A stretch of DNA of 64,000 nt from Natrinema hispanicum (GTDB lineage Archaea > Halobacteriota > Halobacteria > Halobacteriales > Natrialbaceae): positions 930,001 through 994,000 of the forward strand of contig NZ_SHMP01000003.1 in assembly GCF_004217335.1 (NCBI RefSeq). The letters are read 5' to 3'. The notes under the pieces were generated by a model, which was not told where the DNA came from, made no database searches, and worked only from the letters and a program-made list of their open reading frames with translations. The translations under genes were made by a program, and so were the position numbers. Positions 29,112-38,625 of this stretch are shown piece by piece. The first letter of the stretch is position 1; each line of letters starts with the position of its first letter.

Positions 29112-30281
29112 CTCGGTTCGCTGTAATGATCGTGAAAACTTTTGTTGGCCACGTTCGCTCACCAGGTGATGGGTGAAGATCGTCGGAAGGAGATCAAATA
29201 TCATCTTTCAGAAGAGGAAATTGATGAACTCCTCCGCGAGGCTAAAGACGATCGCCGGAAAGAGCGGTTGGGTTTTCTGAAGAACCTCTATTATGGCGAT
29301 TCGATTGCGGAAGCTGCCGACCGTGAGGGCAGGTCGGCAGCGACCGGCGGTCGCTGGGCGGATGCTTGGAACGAAGGTGGGCTCGAAGGATTGATGCCGA
29401 GTTTCGGGGGCGGTCGACCCCCGAAACTCGACGAAGACGAACAGGAACAGTTGGTTGAGATGCTTCGAGAAGGACAGCCGTGGAAATCACAGGAGATTCG
29501 CCATCTTCTCAAACAGGAGTTCGACGTTGAATATCACCCGGACTATCTCGGGAAATTCCTCCGTGAATTGGGCTTATCGTATGCAAAACCCCGCCCAAAA
29601 CGTCCATGGCGACCGGAGAATCCAGAGGAGATTCTCGAAGAGCGCGTCGACGACGCGCTCGACGAAGATGATCAACCCCACAACAAACGTGAAGGAGATG
29701 ATGAAGAAGGGTGGATCGTCAACGACGATATCTGTACAGATGGTGGCACTGTTCTCGGGTTTTTCGATGCATCACAACCACAACCGTATGATAATTCACG
29801 ACGTGTCTGGTACGTCGATGATCCACACGTTGAGCGGCCGTTAGTGAAGACAGAAGACTCGGCGGTTGGGTTCTACGCAGTGAACGGCACCAGTGTGGTC
29901 CAGTGGAAAGAAACCGAAGAGAAAGAGCAGATCTGCAAGGTGTTAGAGGCGGTACGCGAGCAGAATCCCGGCAAGCGGATTCTGCTCGTCTTGGACAAGC
30001 ACGGCTCCCACATCTGTGAATACACGCGCAAGCGGGCGCACCAACTTGGCATCGATCTCGTGTTCCTTCCTTCAGGATCACCACATCTCAACCCAATCGA
30101 ACAGGTTTGGAAATACCTCAAGTGGACGATGGCACCGATCATCGTTGAGAACGAAGACGAGTTCCACGAACTCGTCAAGGACGTATTTGATCAAGTGACA
30201 CAACGAGTCAGTTTCGCAAAGAGCTGGTGTGAGAAGTTCCTTGATTTTCAAAAGTTTCCTTGATCATTACAGCGAACCGAG
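29112..30281 (+). mobile_element. IS630-type insertion sequence
   Basis: The outer limits are 33-bp imperfect inverted repeats: CTCGGTTCGCTGTAATGATC at 29112-29131 and its complement ending at 30281, continuing with a shared AAACTTTTG. IS630 elements duplicate a TA. TA dinucleotides at 29124-29125 and 30268-30269 could be that target, making the true element 29126-30267 and the outer 12 bp on each side host DNA. A single transposase gene fills the element and looks intact. Confidence 0.85.
29169..30263 (+). CDS. IS630 family transposase (DDE)
   Basis: This 364-residue transposase has an N-terminal helix-turn-helix region of about 130 residues (EEEIDELLREAKDDRRKERL onward, with PKLDEDEQEQL and YLGKFLRELGLSY). 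A DDE_3-type catalytic domain follows. The acidic catalytic residues are probably the Asp in LGFFDASQPQ, the Asp in ILLVLDKHGSH and the Glu in LNPIEQVWKYLKW. The start MGEDRR is preceded by AGGTG. The frame is uninterrupted and ends just inside the right inverted repeat, so the element may be active. Its codon use is less GC-biased than its neighbours, consistent with mobility. Confidence 0.92.
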   Translation: MGEDRRKEIKYHLSEEEIDELLREAKDDRRKERLGFLKNLYYGDSIAEAADREGRSAATGGRWADAWNEGGLEGLMPSFGGGRPPKLDEDEQEQLVEMLREGQPWKSQEIRHLLKQEFDVEYHPDYLGKFLRELGLSYAKPRPKRPWRPENPEEILEERVDDALDEDDQPHNKREGDDEEGWIVNDDICTDGGTVLGFFDASQPQPYDNSRRVWYVDDPHVERPLVKTEDSAVGFYAVNGTSVVQWKETEEKEQICKVLEAVREQNPGKRILLVLDKHGSHICEYTRKRAHQLGIDLVFLPSGSPHLNPIEQVWKYLKWTMAPIIVENEDEFHELVKDVFDQVTQRVSFAKSWCEKFLDFQKFP

Positions 30282-30537
30282 TCACGGCGCGCGCCACTGC
30301 ACAGGAGTCGTTTCGCTTGCTACTCACTGATCGACCGAATCCTCACTGTCCAGTTCAGTTGACCTCGAACTCGATCGCCGCACCCTGACGCAACCACCTT
30401 TTGTCTCGCTCGCGGACGGCTGCTCACGGGTCGCTTCGCTCCCCGTTCGCAGTCCGCGGTTCTCACTCGCGTGGCTCGTTCCGAACCGCGCTCCCCTCAC
30501 TCGCAAAATCTGGACCAAAAATCCCAGACCAACCGTC
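30282..30537. other. Intergenic region with a duplicated thiolase 3' tail
   Basis: At about 30357-30388 the minus strand reads CAGGGTGCGGCGATCGAGTT and on through the stop, encoding QGAAIEFEVN followed by TGA. This is the same ten C-terminal residues as the intact thiolase ending at 30538. The rest of the gap is C/T-rich low-complexity sequence. No functional gene is seen. Confidence 0.6.
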
Positions 30538-31674
30538 TTAGTTGACCTCGAACTCGATCGCAGCCCCTTGTCCAAAGCCGACACACAGCGTCGCCAACCC
30601 GAGACCGCCGCCACGTTTCTCGAGTTCGTGGAGTAGCGTGACCGGCAGGCGGGCACCCGAAGCTCCCAGCGGGTGGCCGATCGCGATCGCGCCGCCGTTG
30701 ACGTTGAAGATCTCGGGGTCGATCCCGAGTTCGTCACGGGCGTACACCGTCTGACTGGCGAAGGCTTCGTTGAGTTCCACGAGGTCGTAGTCGTCGATAT
30801 CGCGACCGTTTCGCTCGAGCAGGCCCCGCGTCGCCGGGACCGGGCCGATCCCCATCACGGTGGGGTCGACGCCGGCGACGTTGTTCATGCCGACCTCGGC
30901 CATGATCTCGAGGTCGTGTTCGTCGGCGAAGGCCTCGCTCGTGACGAGCAGTGCGGCCGCGCCGTCGGAGATCTGGGAGGCGTTACCGGGAGTAACCATG
31001 CCATCGGATTTGAACACGGTCGGCAGCTCGGCGAGTTTCTCGGGGGTTGTACCGGGCCGGAGCCCCTCGTCTTCGGTGACGGTGTCGTCGCCAGTCTCGA
31101 TCGGGACGATTTCGTCGTCGAAGCGGCCCGATTCGGTGGCGTCGACTGCGCGTTGTTGGCTGCGGGCGGCGTACTCGTCCTGTTGCTCGCGGCTGATGCC
31201 GTACTCCTCGGCGACTTTCTCAGCGGTCATCCCCATCTGGAGCTCGCCGATGTTGTACAGTTCGGCCAGCCGCGGGTGGACGCTGCCCATGTTCTCGCCC
31301 ATCGGGACGCGACTCATGTTCTCGACGCCGCCAGCGATGATGGCGTCGCGGTTGCCGGCCGCGATGGCGTCGGACGCCGAGATGATCGCCTGCATCGAGG
31401 AGGCACACCACCGGTTGATCGTCGCCGCGGGAACGTCTTCGCCCAGTTCAGAGAGCAAGGCGATGACGCGAGCGACGTTGTTCCCCTGCTCGCCGCGTTG
31501 CTGTGCACAGCCCCACATCAGGTCGTCGATTTCGGCACTCGAGAGGCCCGTTTCCGCGAGAATCTCGTCGATCAGCGGGACCGAGAGGTCTTCGCTGCGG
31601 ACGTCAGCGAACACCCCGTCTTCTTTCCCCTGCGGCGTTCGGACTGCCTTCACGACGACTGGCGTCTGTGTCAT
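30538..31674 (-). CDS. Acetyl-CoA C-acyltransferase (thiolase)
   Basis: This 378-residue thiolase cleaves or condenses acyl-CoA with acetyl-CoA. The nucleophile is Cys90 in INRWCASSMQAI. The GHP motif is in GGAIAIGHPLGASGAR, and the second catalytic Cys is in LATLCVGFGQGAA near the end. MTQTPVVVKAVRTPQGK is a standard start. It stands alone on its strand. Together with the acyl-CoA ligase, dehydrogenase and hydratase genes in this window it could serve fatty-acid beta-oxidation, but these are not one operon. Chain-length preference is unknown. Confidence 0.93.
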   Translation of the reverse strand: MTQTPVVVKAVRTPQGKEDGVFADVRSEDLSVPLIDEILAETGLSSAEIDDLMWGCAQQRGEQGNNVARVIALLSELGEDVPAATINRWCASSMQAIISASDAIAAGNRDAIIAGGVENMSRVPMGENMGSVHPRLAELYNIGELQMGMTAEKVAEEYGISREQQDEYAARSQQRAVDATESGRFDDEIVPIETGDDTVTEDEGLRPGTTPEKLAELPTVFKSDGMVTPGNASQISDGAAALLVTSEAFADEHDLEIMAEVGMNNVAGVDPTVMGIGPVPATRGLLERNGRDIDDYDLVELNEAFASQTVYARDELGIDPEIFNVNGGAIAIGHPLGASGARLPVTLLHELEKRGGGLGLATLCVGFGQGAAIEFEVN

Positions 31675-31859
31675 GTCCTACCGAATGCCGTACACGGCCT
31701 TAAATCCGGTCGAACTCGAGTTCATACGTGAGCCGTTTACGGCCAGTGATATCCCTCGCTGGGTCGATTTCGACCGCGATCGGCCGCAGATTGCTGTCGG
31801 CCGATGAGCGGACTCGCTCGAGAACAACCCTTATCTCGGATTGTTGGGAATACGCGGAC

Positions 31860-32513
31860 ATGGACGAGGACGGAGCGAACGCCGCTCGAGTCGATGGCGA
31901 TACGGAATCGGGTGCCGACGACGCAGGCACCACCGACACGGACAGCCCAGGGGCAACCGACGAGGCAGCGATGCCGGGCGTCCCGGACCCCGATCCACAA
32001 GAAAACGACGTGCCTGACGACGTCCAGAAGTACGCCCGCTTCAAGAAGATGGACGGCGCACAGTACGACCGGGTCAACGACTTTCTGCGGGATCGCACCT
32101 ACATCACCGCCCGCGAGTGGGCGATCGCCCGACTCTGTTCTGACTTCCGGACCGAGACTGGCGTCGAGATGACCAAGATCGGCGAGAACCTGCCCGACCT
32201 CGTCCCCTTCATGACCGACACCTACACGCCACAGGCGGTCAACCAGGCCCGTGCCTCCTTCGAGGAGAAGGTTCGGATGGCCGGCGCAACGTTTCTCTAC
32301 GGCGCGATGTGTGATTTCTTCACCGCCGAAGAACTCGACGACGTGATGTACGAGGCCACCGAGGTTGCCAAATTCCTGCTCGAGGTCGAGGGCGTTGACC
32401 TCTCGGTCGAAGACGAACTCGAGGCCGAAGAGCGCATCTCGAGTGTCATGCGCGAGGTCCGTGAGGCAAGCGCGGAACTCCGCGCGGAAGACGTCACCGA
32501 GGCCGACGAGTAG
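31860..32513 (+). CDS. Haloarchaeal conserved protein (DUF5806-like)
   Basis: This 217-residue soluble protein begins with an acidic, low-complexity stretch of about 55 residues (rich in D, E, T and G). A helical conserved core follows with DVQKYARFKKMDGAQYDRVN, REWAIARLCSDFRTETGVEM and MTDTYTPQAVNQARASFEEK. I believe it matches the haloarchaeal family catalogued as DUF5806, whose function is unknown. The DRTYITAREWAIARL segment resembles a small helix-turn-helix, so DNA binding is possible but unproven. It starts 5' to and in the same direction as the MFS gene, with a gap of 111 nt. Confidence 0.75.
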   Translation: MDEDGANAARVDGDTESGADDAGTTDTDSPGATDEAAMPGVPDPDPQENDVPDDVQKYARFKKMDGAQYDRVNDFLRDRTYITAREWAIARLCSDFRTETGVEMTKIGENLPDLVPFMTDTYTPQAVNQARASFEEKVRMAGATFLYGAMCDFFTAEELDDVMYEATEVAKFLLEVEGVDLSVEDELEAEERISSVMREVREASAELRAEDVTEADE

Positions 32514-32624
32514 GCGCTGTTTCGCCTATCGACGCGGTCGCACTCGAGACGACCGGATCCTGGCAGATAGCCGTCCGTGACGCACTGTCGGTTTCGCAAC
32601 GCTTGAGAGCCGCTATCGACAACA

Positions 32625-33788
32625 GTGTCCGTGTCCCGCGCTCGCCTCTTCGGGTCTCTCTGTGGCCTCGTCTTTCTCCTCAACCTCGCCAGAATCGTCT
32701 TTGCGCCGCTGCTGGACGTGTTTATCGCCGAGTTCGCGATCGGCGAGGCGACCGCCGGACTCATCGCGACATTGGTATGGGTCGGCAGCGCGTCCCTTCG
32801 ACTCCCAACCGGGTGGGTGCTCACCAAGGTCCCGCGACACCGCGTCGTCGTCGCCTCGGGCGTCGTGCTCGCAGCCTCCTCGGCGTTCGCCGCGACCGCG
32901 ACGACGGTGCCACATCTCATGGCCGGGTCGTTCCTCATGGGCGTCGCCTCGGGCATCTACTTCGTCTCGGCGAACCCGCTCCTGAGCGAACTCTATCCGT
33001 CCCGCGTTGGCCGGGTCATGGGGATTCACGGGGCAGCCAGCCAGCTCGCCGCGGTGATCGCCGCGCCGTTCGTCGCGCTCTCCGTGCTCGTCGACTGGCG
33101 ATTCGCGCTGTGGGTGATCGCCGCCGGCGCGGCGCTTGGCACGGCCTACACCTGGCTCGCTGCGAAGGGAACCAAGATGCCGACGGCGGGACGTGCGGAT
33201 CGGGATTTCGTCGCCGGCGCACTCTCGGAGTGGCGCATCATCGTCACCGCGCTGGCACTCGTCGGCGCGGCGGTGTTCGTCTGGCAGGGCGTGTTCAACT
33301 TCTACGAACTCTACATGCAATCGAAGGACCTCTCCGACCGGACCGCGGGCACGATGCTCACGCTCGTCTTCGCCGCCGGCGTGCCGGCGTTTTACGTCGG
33401 CGGTGATCTGGCCGACCGATTCCCGCACGTCCCGTATCTGCTCGGCATCGTCGGGGCGTTCGCCGCGTGCCTGCTTGCGCTGACGCTCGTCGACGGCCTG
33501 CTCGCGCTGGTCGTGCTGACCGCCCTCCTCGGCTTTATCATCCACGCGCTGTTTCCGGCCGCGGACACGTACCTCCTCGATACGCTCCCCGACTCGACCC
33601 GGGGCAGCGCCTACGCCGTGTTCAGCTCCGTCTGGATGCTGACCCAGTCGCTGGGCTCTTGGCTCGTCGGGCTGATCCTCGAGCGCGGCTATGCCTATGA
33701 CACGGTGTTTGCCACCGCCGCGCTCTGTCTTGCCGGCTCGATCGTCGTCCTCGCTGTGCTCGAGCGAGCCGGCCGGCTTCCGAGTTGA
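32625..33788 (+). CDS. Major facilitator superfamily transporter
   Basis: This 387-residue membrane protein has about twelve transmembrane helices in two halves. The loop between helices 2 and 3 has the MFS signature-like GWVLTKVPRHRVVV near residues 63-76. A second copy, GGDLADRFPHVPYLLG, lies near 258-273. The central cytosolic loop is short (KGTKMPTAGRADRD). The start is GTG; another GTG lies two codons later and no ATG is available nearby. The substrate cannot be deduced. Confidence 0.85.
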   Translation: MSVSRARLFGSLCGLVFLLNLARIVFAPLLDVFIAEFAIGEATAGLIATLVWVGSASLRLPTGWVLTKVPRHRVVVASGVVLAASSAFAATATTVPHLMAGSFLMGVASGIYFVSANPLLSELYPSRVGRVMGIHGAASQLAAVIAAPFVALSVLVDWRFALWVIAAGAALGTAYTWLAAKGTKMPTAGRADRDFVAGALSEWRIIVTALALVGAAVFVWQGVFNFYELYMQSKDLSDRTAGTMLTLVFAAGVPAFYVGGDLADRFPHVPYLLGIVGAFAACLLALTLVDGLLALVVLTALLGFIIHALFPAADTYLLDTLPDSTRGSAYAVFSSVWMLTQSLGSWLVGLILERGYAYDTVFATAALCLAGSIVVLAVLERAGRLPS

Positions 33789-33864
33789 TACAAGATGTCG
33801 GACTGGAGTCAGTGAGAAGCCGCTCGCGAAAGCTGGCTGTCTCTATCGATGACAGCCGACCCTG

Positions 33865-33945
33865 ATACGGGCTCCTGTCAGTCAGTTCCGGTGCAACCGC
33901 GACAGTCCTGCGGTTGCACCGGTAACTCGTTACAGCAGACCGTAT
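33865..33945. repeat. Dispersed ~80-bp palindromic element, copy
   Basis: An 81-bp palindrome begins ATACGGGCTCCTGTCAG and ends TTACAGCAGACCGTAT, with central arms CCGGTGCAACCGC / GCGGTTGCACCGG. The outer edge again reads TGATACGG. It lies 76 nt after the MFS stop and before the tRNA-Leu region. Confidence 0.85.
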
Positions 33946-34000
33946 GAGCGAGTGATCTTCAAATAGGTCTGTTGGACAGTATGAGAGGTCTCGAGGCCGA

Positions 34001-34022
34001 TTGTGAGGGCTGGGATTTGAAC
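34001..34022 (-). pseudogene. tRNA-Leu 3'-end fragment
   Basis: Gagggctgggatttgaacca repeats the last ~20 nt of the tRNA-Leu gene at 34186 (acceptor 3' strand and T arm) with one missing C. The rest of the cloverleaf is absent. It lies about 165 nt downstream of the intact gene in the tRNA's direction, just as fragments lie near tRNA-Asp. Confidence 0.7.
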
Positions 34023-34185
34023 CACGCGAAGACGGTCGCTCTCGCGTCGCTCGAGCGCTGTCGTTCGAGACGGCGGAGCCGTCTCGGGATGACGGAAGGT
34101 GCCGCTTGCACCTTCCGAACCACGACTTCTCTCGTTCAAATCCTGCGTCTCGCAGACACGACTCTCACTGTCGTTCGAGTCGGTA

Positions 34186-34269
34186 TGCGAGGGCTGGGAT
34201 TTGAACCCAGGGACCCCTACGGGAGCGGGTCTTAAGCCCACCGCCGTTGGCCTGCTTGGCTACCCTCGC
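34186..34269 (-). tRNA. tRNA-Leu (TAA)
   Basis: An 84-nt class II tRNA is read on the minus strand. Acceptor GCGAGGG pairs with CCCTCGC, discriminator A. The anticodon loop CTTAAGA in the GTGGG/CCCGC stem gives TAA. The long variable arm TCCCGTAGGGG fits tRNA-Leu. The T arm is TGGGTTCAAATCCCA. CCA is not encoded. Confidence 0.95.
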
Positions 34270-34335
34270 ACAGAAGGCAGTCAGTCGTTGTCCCGGGGTG
34301 GGGATGTGCGTTTCGGTGTGCGCTCGAGGCGAAGC

Positions 34336-34674
34336 TCACCAGTCGACGCTCAGCGTGCCGTCGCCGTGGGGGTCGGGGGCGATCTCTTCGTCAGTGCGGC
34401 GGTCGACGACGTGGATACACCCGTCGTCTTTCTTGGCGGGACAGACCTCCGCGGCACGGACGTTGTGCTCGAGGTCCTCCTCGCTGATGAAGTATTCCTC
34501 GGGCTGGGCCATACCCGAGGCGATCGACATCTCCCAGTTGTCGCTGACTTCGGCGCACTTGCCCGCGCCAAAGCACTTGTTGGCCTCGAAGATGATCTTG
34601 TAGGGCTTCTCTTCGACCGGCGGTGCGTCGCTCGAGCCGACATCGCTGGCGCGCTGAATACCGTCGTCGCTCAT
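34336..34674 (-). CDS. Single-cluster ferredoxin
   Basis: This 112-residue acidic protein has the cysteine pattern of single-cluster [3Fe-4S]/[4Fe-4S] ferredoxins: Cys34-x5-Cys40 (CFGAGKC) and Cys78 followed by Pro. An extra Cys86 is present. An N-terminal extension of about 24 residues is disordered and acidic. The C-terminal end GDGTLSVDW may cover the cluster. It is a cytosolic electron carrier. It lies between tRNA-Leu and an SDR gene on the same strand, 60 nt from the latter, but a functional link is not evident. Confidence 0.85.
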   Translation of the reverse strand: MSDDGIQRASDVGSSDAPPVEEKPYKIIFEANKCFGAGKCAEVSDNWEMSIASGMAQPEEYFISEEDLEHNVRAAEVCPAKKDDGCIHVVDRRTDEEIAPDPHGDGTLSVDW

Positions 34675-34734
34675 GTGTCCTCGTTCGAGCGAGTGGCCTT
34701 TCGCGTTACGGTTGGGCCGAATGAGAGAGACGAC

Positions 34735-35685
34735 CTACGCCGAGACCTCAGCGTTCGGCTCCGGTAAGTCGTAGGTGATGCCGGTCAGCTCGCTCGAGAC
34801 GGCCCACAACCGACGCGCGGTCTCCTCGTCGTAGGAGCGCTCCGAGGAGGCTTGGCGTTCGGGCGTCCCACGCATGTTCATGAATCCGCCGGGGCCGTAG
34901 TACGCGCCACCCTCGGCCTCGGGCGCGGTCGCGGCGTACAGCGTCGGGAGCGCGCCCATCGCGGCCGGCTGGGCCAGAACCGTGTTCATGGCCCACATCG
35001 CGGCTTTTCGCAGGCGGCTGCCGCGCTGTTCGGGGCCGCGAAACTGCAACTGCGTGTTCGCATAGCCCGGATGGACGGCGATGCTCTTTGCGTTGGCATC
35101 CGCCGTCAGCAGCCGGCGCTCGAGTTCGTACGCGAACAGTACGTTCGCCAGCTTCGACTGGGCGTAGGCATCCCACGGGTCGTAGGACTCCTCGTGCTGG
35201 AGTTCGTCGAAATCGATCTCGCCGCGCTCGTGGATGCCACTCGAGACGGTGACGATCCGCGACTCGGACGCATCGTGAGGGTGGAGGTTCTCGAGCAGCA
35301 GCCCGGTAAGCGCGAAATGACTGAGGTGGTTGACGCCGAACTGGGTCTCGAAGCCGTCCGCGGTCTCCGAGCGCGGGATCGCCATGACGCCCGCGTTGTT
35401 GATCAGGACATCGAGGGCCGCGTCGCCGAGTCGGTCGGCGAACGCGTGGATCGACTCGAGATCGCCCAGATCGCACGCCTCGACGCGCAGGTCGGCGTCG
35501 GGGACGTCCGCGCGCACGTCCTGCGCCGCATCCTGGCCCCGCTCTGTGCTCCGGCAGGCCATAATCACCGTCGCGCCGTTGCGTGCGAGTTCCCGGGTCG
35601 CCTCGAGGCCGATGCCGCTGTTCGCGCCCGTGACGACGACTTGGCGGCCCTCCTGGTCGGGAATGTCGTCGGTCGTCCAGTCCAT
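34735..35685 (-). CDS. Short-chain dehydrogenase/reductase (retinol-dehydrogenase-like)
   Basis: This 316-residue NAD(P)-dependent oxidoreductase has the Rossmann motif TGANSGIG at residues 19-26, the NNAG motif (LINNAGVMA near 93-101), a catalytic Ser in IVTVSSGIH and Tyr/Lys in YAQSKLAN. The Arg in MACRSTER near 46 suggests NADP preference. The long C-terminal part (GGAYYGPGGFMNMRG) is typical of WWOX/retinol-dehydrogenase-like SDRs. The natural substrate is unknown. Confidence 0.9.
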   Translation of the reverse strand: MDWTTDDIPDQEGRQVVVTGANSGIGLEATRELARNGATVIMACRSTERGQDAAQDVRADVPDADLRVEACDLGDLESIHAFADRLGDAALDVLINNAGVMAIPRSETADGFETQFGVNHLSHFALTGLLLENLHPHDASESRIVTVSSGIHERGEIDFDELQHEESYDPWDAYAQSKLANVLFAYELERRLLTADANAKSIAVHPGYANTQLQFRGPEQRGSRLRKAAMWAMNTVLAQPAAMGALPTLYAATAPEAEGGAYYGPGGFMNMRGTPERQASSERSYDEETARRLWAVSSELTGITYDLPEPNAEVSA

Positions 35686-35809
35686 ACGCGTGGTATGCTA
35701 CCGCGGCCCTAAAGGCGTGTGCCAACGATCTCTCTCGGTGTGCGCGGCTTCGGCGGGATTGAACGGGCTGCCGACGGGTATTCCAGCGATAAAACAGCGG
35801 GTTCGGCAG

Positions 35810-36328
<519 letters not shown>

Positions 36329-36442
36329 ACGTCGGGGTCGACGGGACGACTGAAAACGATAGTGGTCTCGCGTCGCGGTCGGTGTGGGTTACCGTCGACT
36401 CGCGGCCGCAAGTACATACCGCCGGCCGTGGAACGACCCGCC

Positions 36443-37426
36443 ATGAGCGACGGCACGCACACGGCGGAGCAGGTCACGCTCGATCGATTGCCGTCGGGCG
36501 TGGAACTGACGACGACGGTCCACACCTATCGGGGCGGCAAGCCAGGACCGACGCTATACGTGCAGGCGGCCCAGCACGGCCGCGAGATAAACGGGACAGA
36601 ACTGCTCCGCCGGTTTCACGAGCGCCTTCCTCTCGAGTCGCTGTCAGGGACCGTGATCGCCGTCCCCGTCGCGAACCCGCTGACGTTCGATCGGGTCTCC
36701 TACACGACGCCGGAGCCGTTCGACAGCGTCAACCCGAACATGAACCGAGTCTGGCCGGGCGACGCCGATGGCAGTCTCCACCAGCGCATGGTCGCCCGCC
36801 TCTGGGAGTACGTCACGGCGGCTGACGCCGTCGTCGATCTCCATACGGGCAGCCCCGACATGCTCCCCCATGTCGTTTACAGCGCGGGCGATGACCGATC
36901 CCAGTCGCTTGCCGAAGCTTTCGGGACCGATCTCCTGCTGGCTGAACGGGCCGGCGACGACGCGCCGGACGCATGGTCCCAACGTGATTTCGACGGCAAG
37001 CTCCGTGTTACCGCCGCCGGCGAGGGGATCCCCGCGATCACGCCCGAACTCGCCCACAACAAGCAGATCCTCGAGGGAGTCGTCGCCGACGGCGTCACGG
37101 GCTTGCTCGATGTCTGTCGTCAGCTCGATCTCCTTCCCGGCTCGGTACCCGAACGTGATCAGACCGTCGCCCACAATCACGCCGGACAGGTCACTGCCAC
37201 CGAGTCCGGACTATTCCGACCGAATCCGACGCTCGAGGTGGGCGACGTGGTCGAGGCAGGGACGCCGATCGGGACGGTCTATCATCCGACGACGTACGAA
37301 TCGCGCCACGAGCCATGCGTCGACCGCGACGGCCTGCTCTATGCACTCACTCGAGAAGCGACGGTGACTGCTGGCGACCAACTCGCGAGCGTGGCGGTGG
37401 TCGACGACGAGAATTTGATCGCGTAA
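36443..37426 (+). CDS. Succinylglutamate desuccinylase/aspartoacylase (AstE/AspA) family zinc hydrolase
   Basis: This 327-residue zinc carboxypeptidase-fold protein has ligands His45 and Glu48 in QHGREINGTE and His134 in VDLHTGSP. Catalytic Glu is probably in AITPELAHN near residue 201. The C-terminal beta domain ends with VEAGTPIGTVYHP, the barrel-sandwich fold seen in this family. Members cleave N-acyl amino acids such as N-succinylglutamate or N-acetylaspartate, or modify ectoine-type compounds; which one applies here is unclear. A TATA-like agtacata lies near 36410. Confidence 0.88.
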   Translation: MSDGTHTAEQVTLDRLPSGVELTTTVHTYRGGKPGPTLYVQAAQHGREINGTELLRRFHERLPLESLSGTVIAVPVANPLTFDRVSYTTPEPFDSVNPNMNRVWPGDADGSLHQRMVARLWEYVTAADAVVDLHTGSPDMLPHVVYSAGDDRSQSLAEAFGTDLLLAERAGDDAPDAWSQRDFDGKLRVTAAGEGIPAITPELAHNKQILEGVVADGVTGLLDVCRQLDLLPGSVPERDQTVAHNHAGQVTATESGLFRPNPTLEVGDVVEAGTPIGTVYHPTTYESRHEPCVDRDGLLYALTREATVTAGDQLASVAVVDDENLIA

Positions 37427-37435
37427 TCGGCGGTA

Positions 37436-38437
37436 TCAATCACCCCTCGAGAGATCGACTGTCGCCGAACCGGTCAGCAGCGTCTTGTCTGCGGCCGTCC
37501 GTGCCTCGAGTGCCGTCTCGACCGTTCCGGCGTCGGGGTCGATCTCGGCGACCTCGCCCGTCGCGACAACAGTATCGCCGGGGAAGACTCGCGACCGAAA
37601 TCGGACATCGAAACGCGTGACGTCCCGCAGGTCGAACCAGCGGGTGACGACGCGGGAGGTGATGCCGGCAGTTAACATCCCCTGGCCGAAGACGGTCTCA
37701 TTGCCGGCGGCCGTCGCGTACGGTTCGTCGTAGTGGATCGGATTGAAATCACCGCTCGCGCCCGCGTACCTGACGAAGTGCCGACGCTCGAGATCGTCCA
37801 CGACGACCGTCGGGCCGCTGTCGCCGACCGCGAGTCCGTCGAGGTCGCGGACTCGCTCGAACCCGTCGCCGGTCGGTGACGGACCGTCGCTGTCGGCCGT
37901 GACGGCTCCACCGTTTGGCTCGGCCATGTCGTCTGCTGTATGCTCATCGACAACCGCGTCCTCCGTCTCGAGCATGGTGGTCCGTTCGGTGAGCACGCGG
38001 TCGTCGTGCTGATCTCTGTACTCGGTCTCGAGGTGGGCGACGGTCATCGTCCCCGCACGGCCCCCTTCGCGCTGGAAGACGTTCGTGAGGGTGGTCGTTC
38101 CCTCGAGGATGTCGCCGACGAACAGCGGGCGCTCGTATTCGTGGCACTGTTCGCCGTGGAGGACGTACTCTGGTTGGAAGCCGAGGTCGAAGCCAGTACC
38201 CTCGATGCCTTCGGGCGTGTGTCGCGGAAACCGGCTGACCTGGCTGTAGGTCAGCGGCGCAGGCACGCGGTCGTAGCCCCGCGTTGCAGCGGCCGCTGTG
38301 TCACGAAACACGGGGTCATTGGACGTGATCGCGCGTGCAAACTCCGCGACCTTGCCGGCCTCGATGCGGAACGCCTCCGTTGTCACTCGTGAGTCGCCGA
38401 CCATCGCCTCGAGTTCCGCGAGTGACTTAGTCGGCAT
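37436..38437 (-). CDS. MaoC-family double hot-dog acyl-CoA dehydratase/hydratase
   Basis: This 333-residue protein has two hot-dog domains. The N-terminal one (about 15-150, FAS1-dehydratase type) starts with VAEFARAITSNDPVFRD. The C-terminal one (about 200-330) is a MaoC domain with the catalytic-site stretch ASGDFNPIHYDEPYA near 230-244. A disordered acidic linker (DSDGPSPTGDG) joins them. The layout resembles mesaconyl-C4-CoA and related hydratases. The nearest upstream gene on the strand is a CaiB/BaiF CoA-transferase, which fits a mesaconyl-CoA-type hydration pair, but this is inference. Confidence 0.85.
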   Translation of the reverse strand: MPTKSLAELEAMVGDSRVTTEAFRIEAGKVAEFARAITSNDPVFRDTAAAATRGYDRVPAPLTYSQVSRFPRHTPEGIEGTGFDLGFQPEYVLHGEQCHEYERPLFVGDILEGTTTLTNVFQREGGRAGTMTVAHLETEYRDQHDDRVLTERTTMLETEDAVVDEHTADDMAEPNGGAVTADSDGPSPTGDGFERVRDLDGLAVGDSGPTVVVDDLERRHFVRYAGASGDFNPIHYDEPYATAAGNETVFGQGMLTAGITSRVVTRWFDLRDVTRFDVRFRSRVFPGDTVVATGEVAEIDPDAGTVETALEARTAADKTLLTGSATVDLSRGD

Positions 38438-38625
38438 CGTAATGTCCCCCGGCCGTTTGACCGGTCATCGCCGGCGGTCGTTCCGTCGTGGGGCGGTGCG
38501 TGTCGGGACCGTCCTGTCCGCGTCTCATTACCACCACGGTTTGCGGACGGCTGACATAACAGTATTCCCGGTCGCGGCCACTCGACTGAAACCGCTACTC
38601 AAGGCCGCTCGAGTGAGTCAGCGAG

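Noticed and set aside
30282..30537. Second thiolase gene
   Set aside because: Only the last ten codons are present; no further thiolase sequence can be read in any frame.
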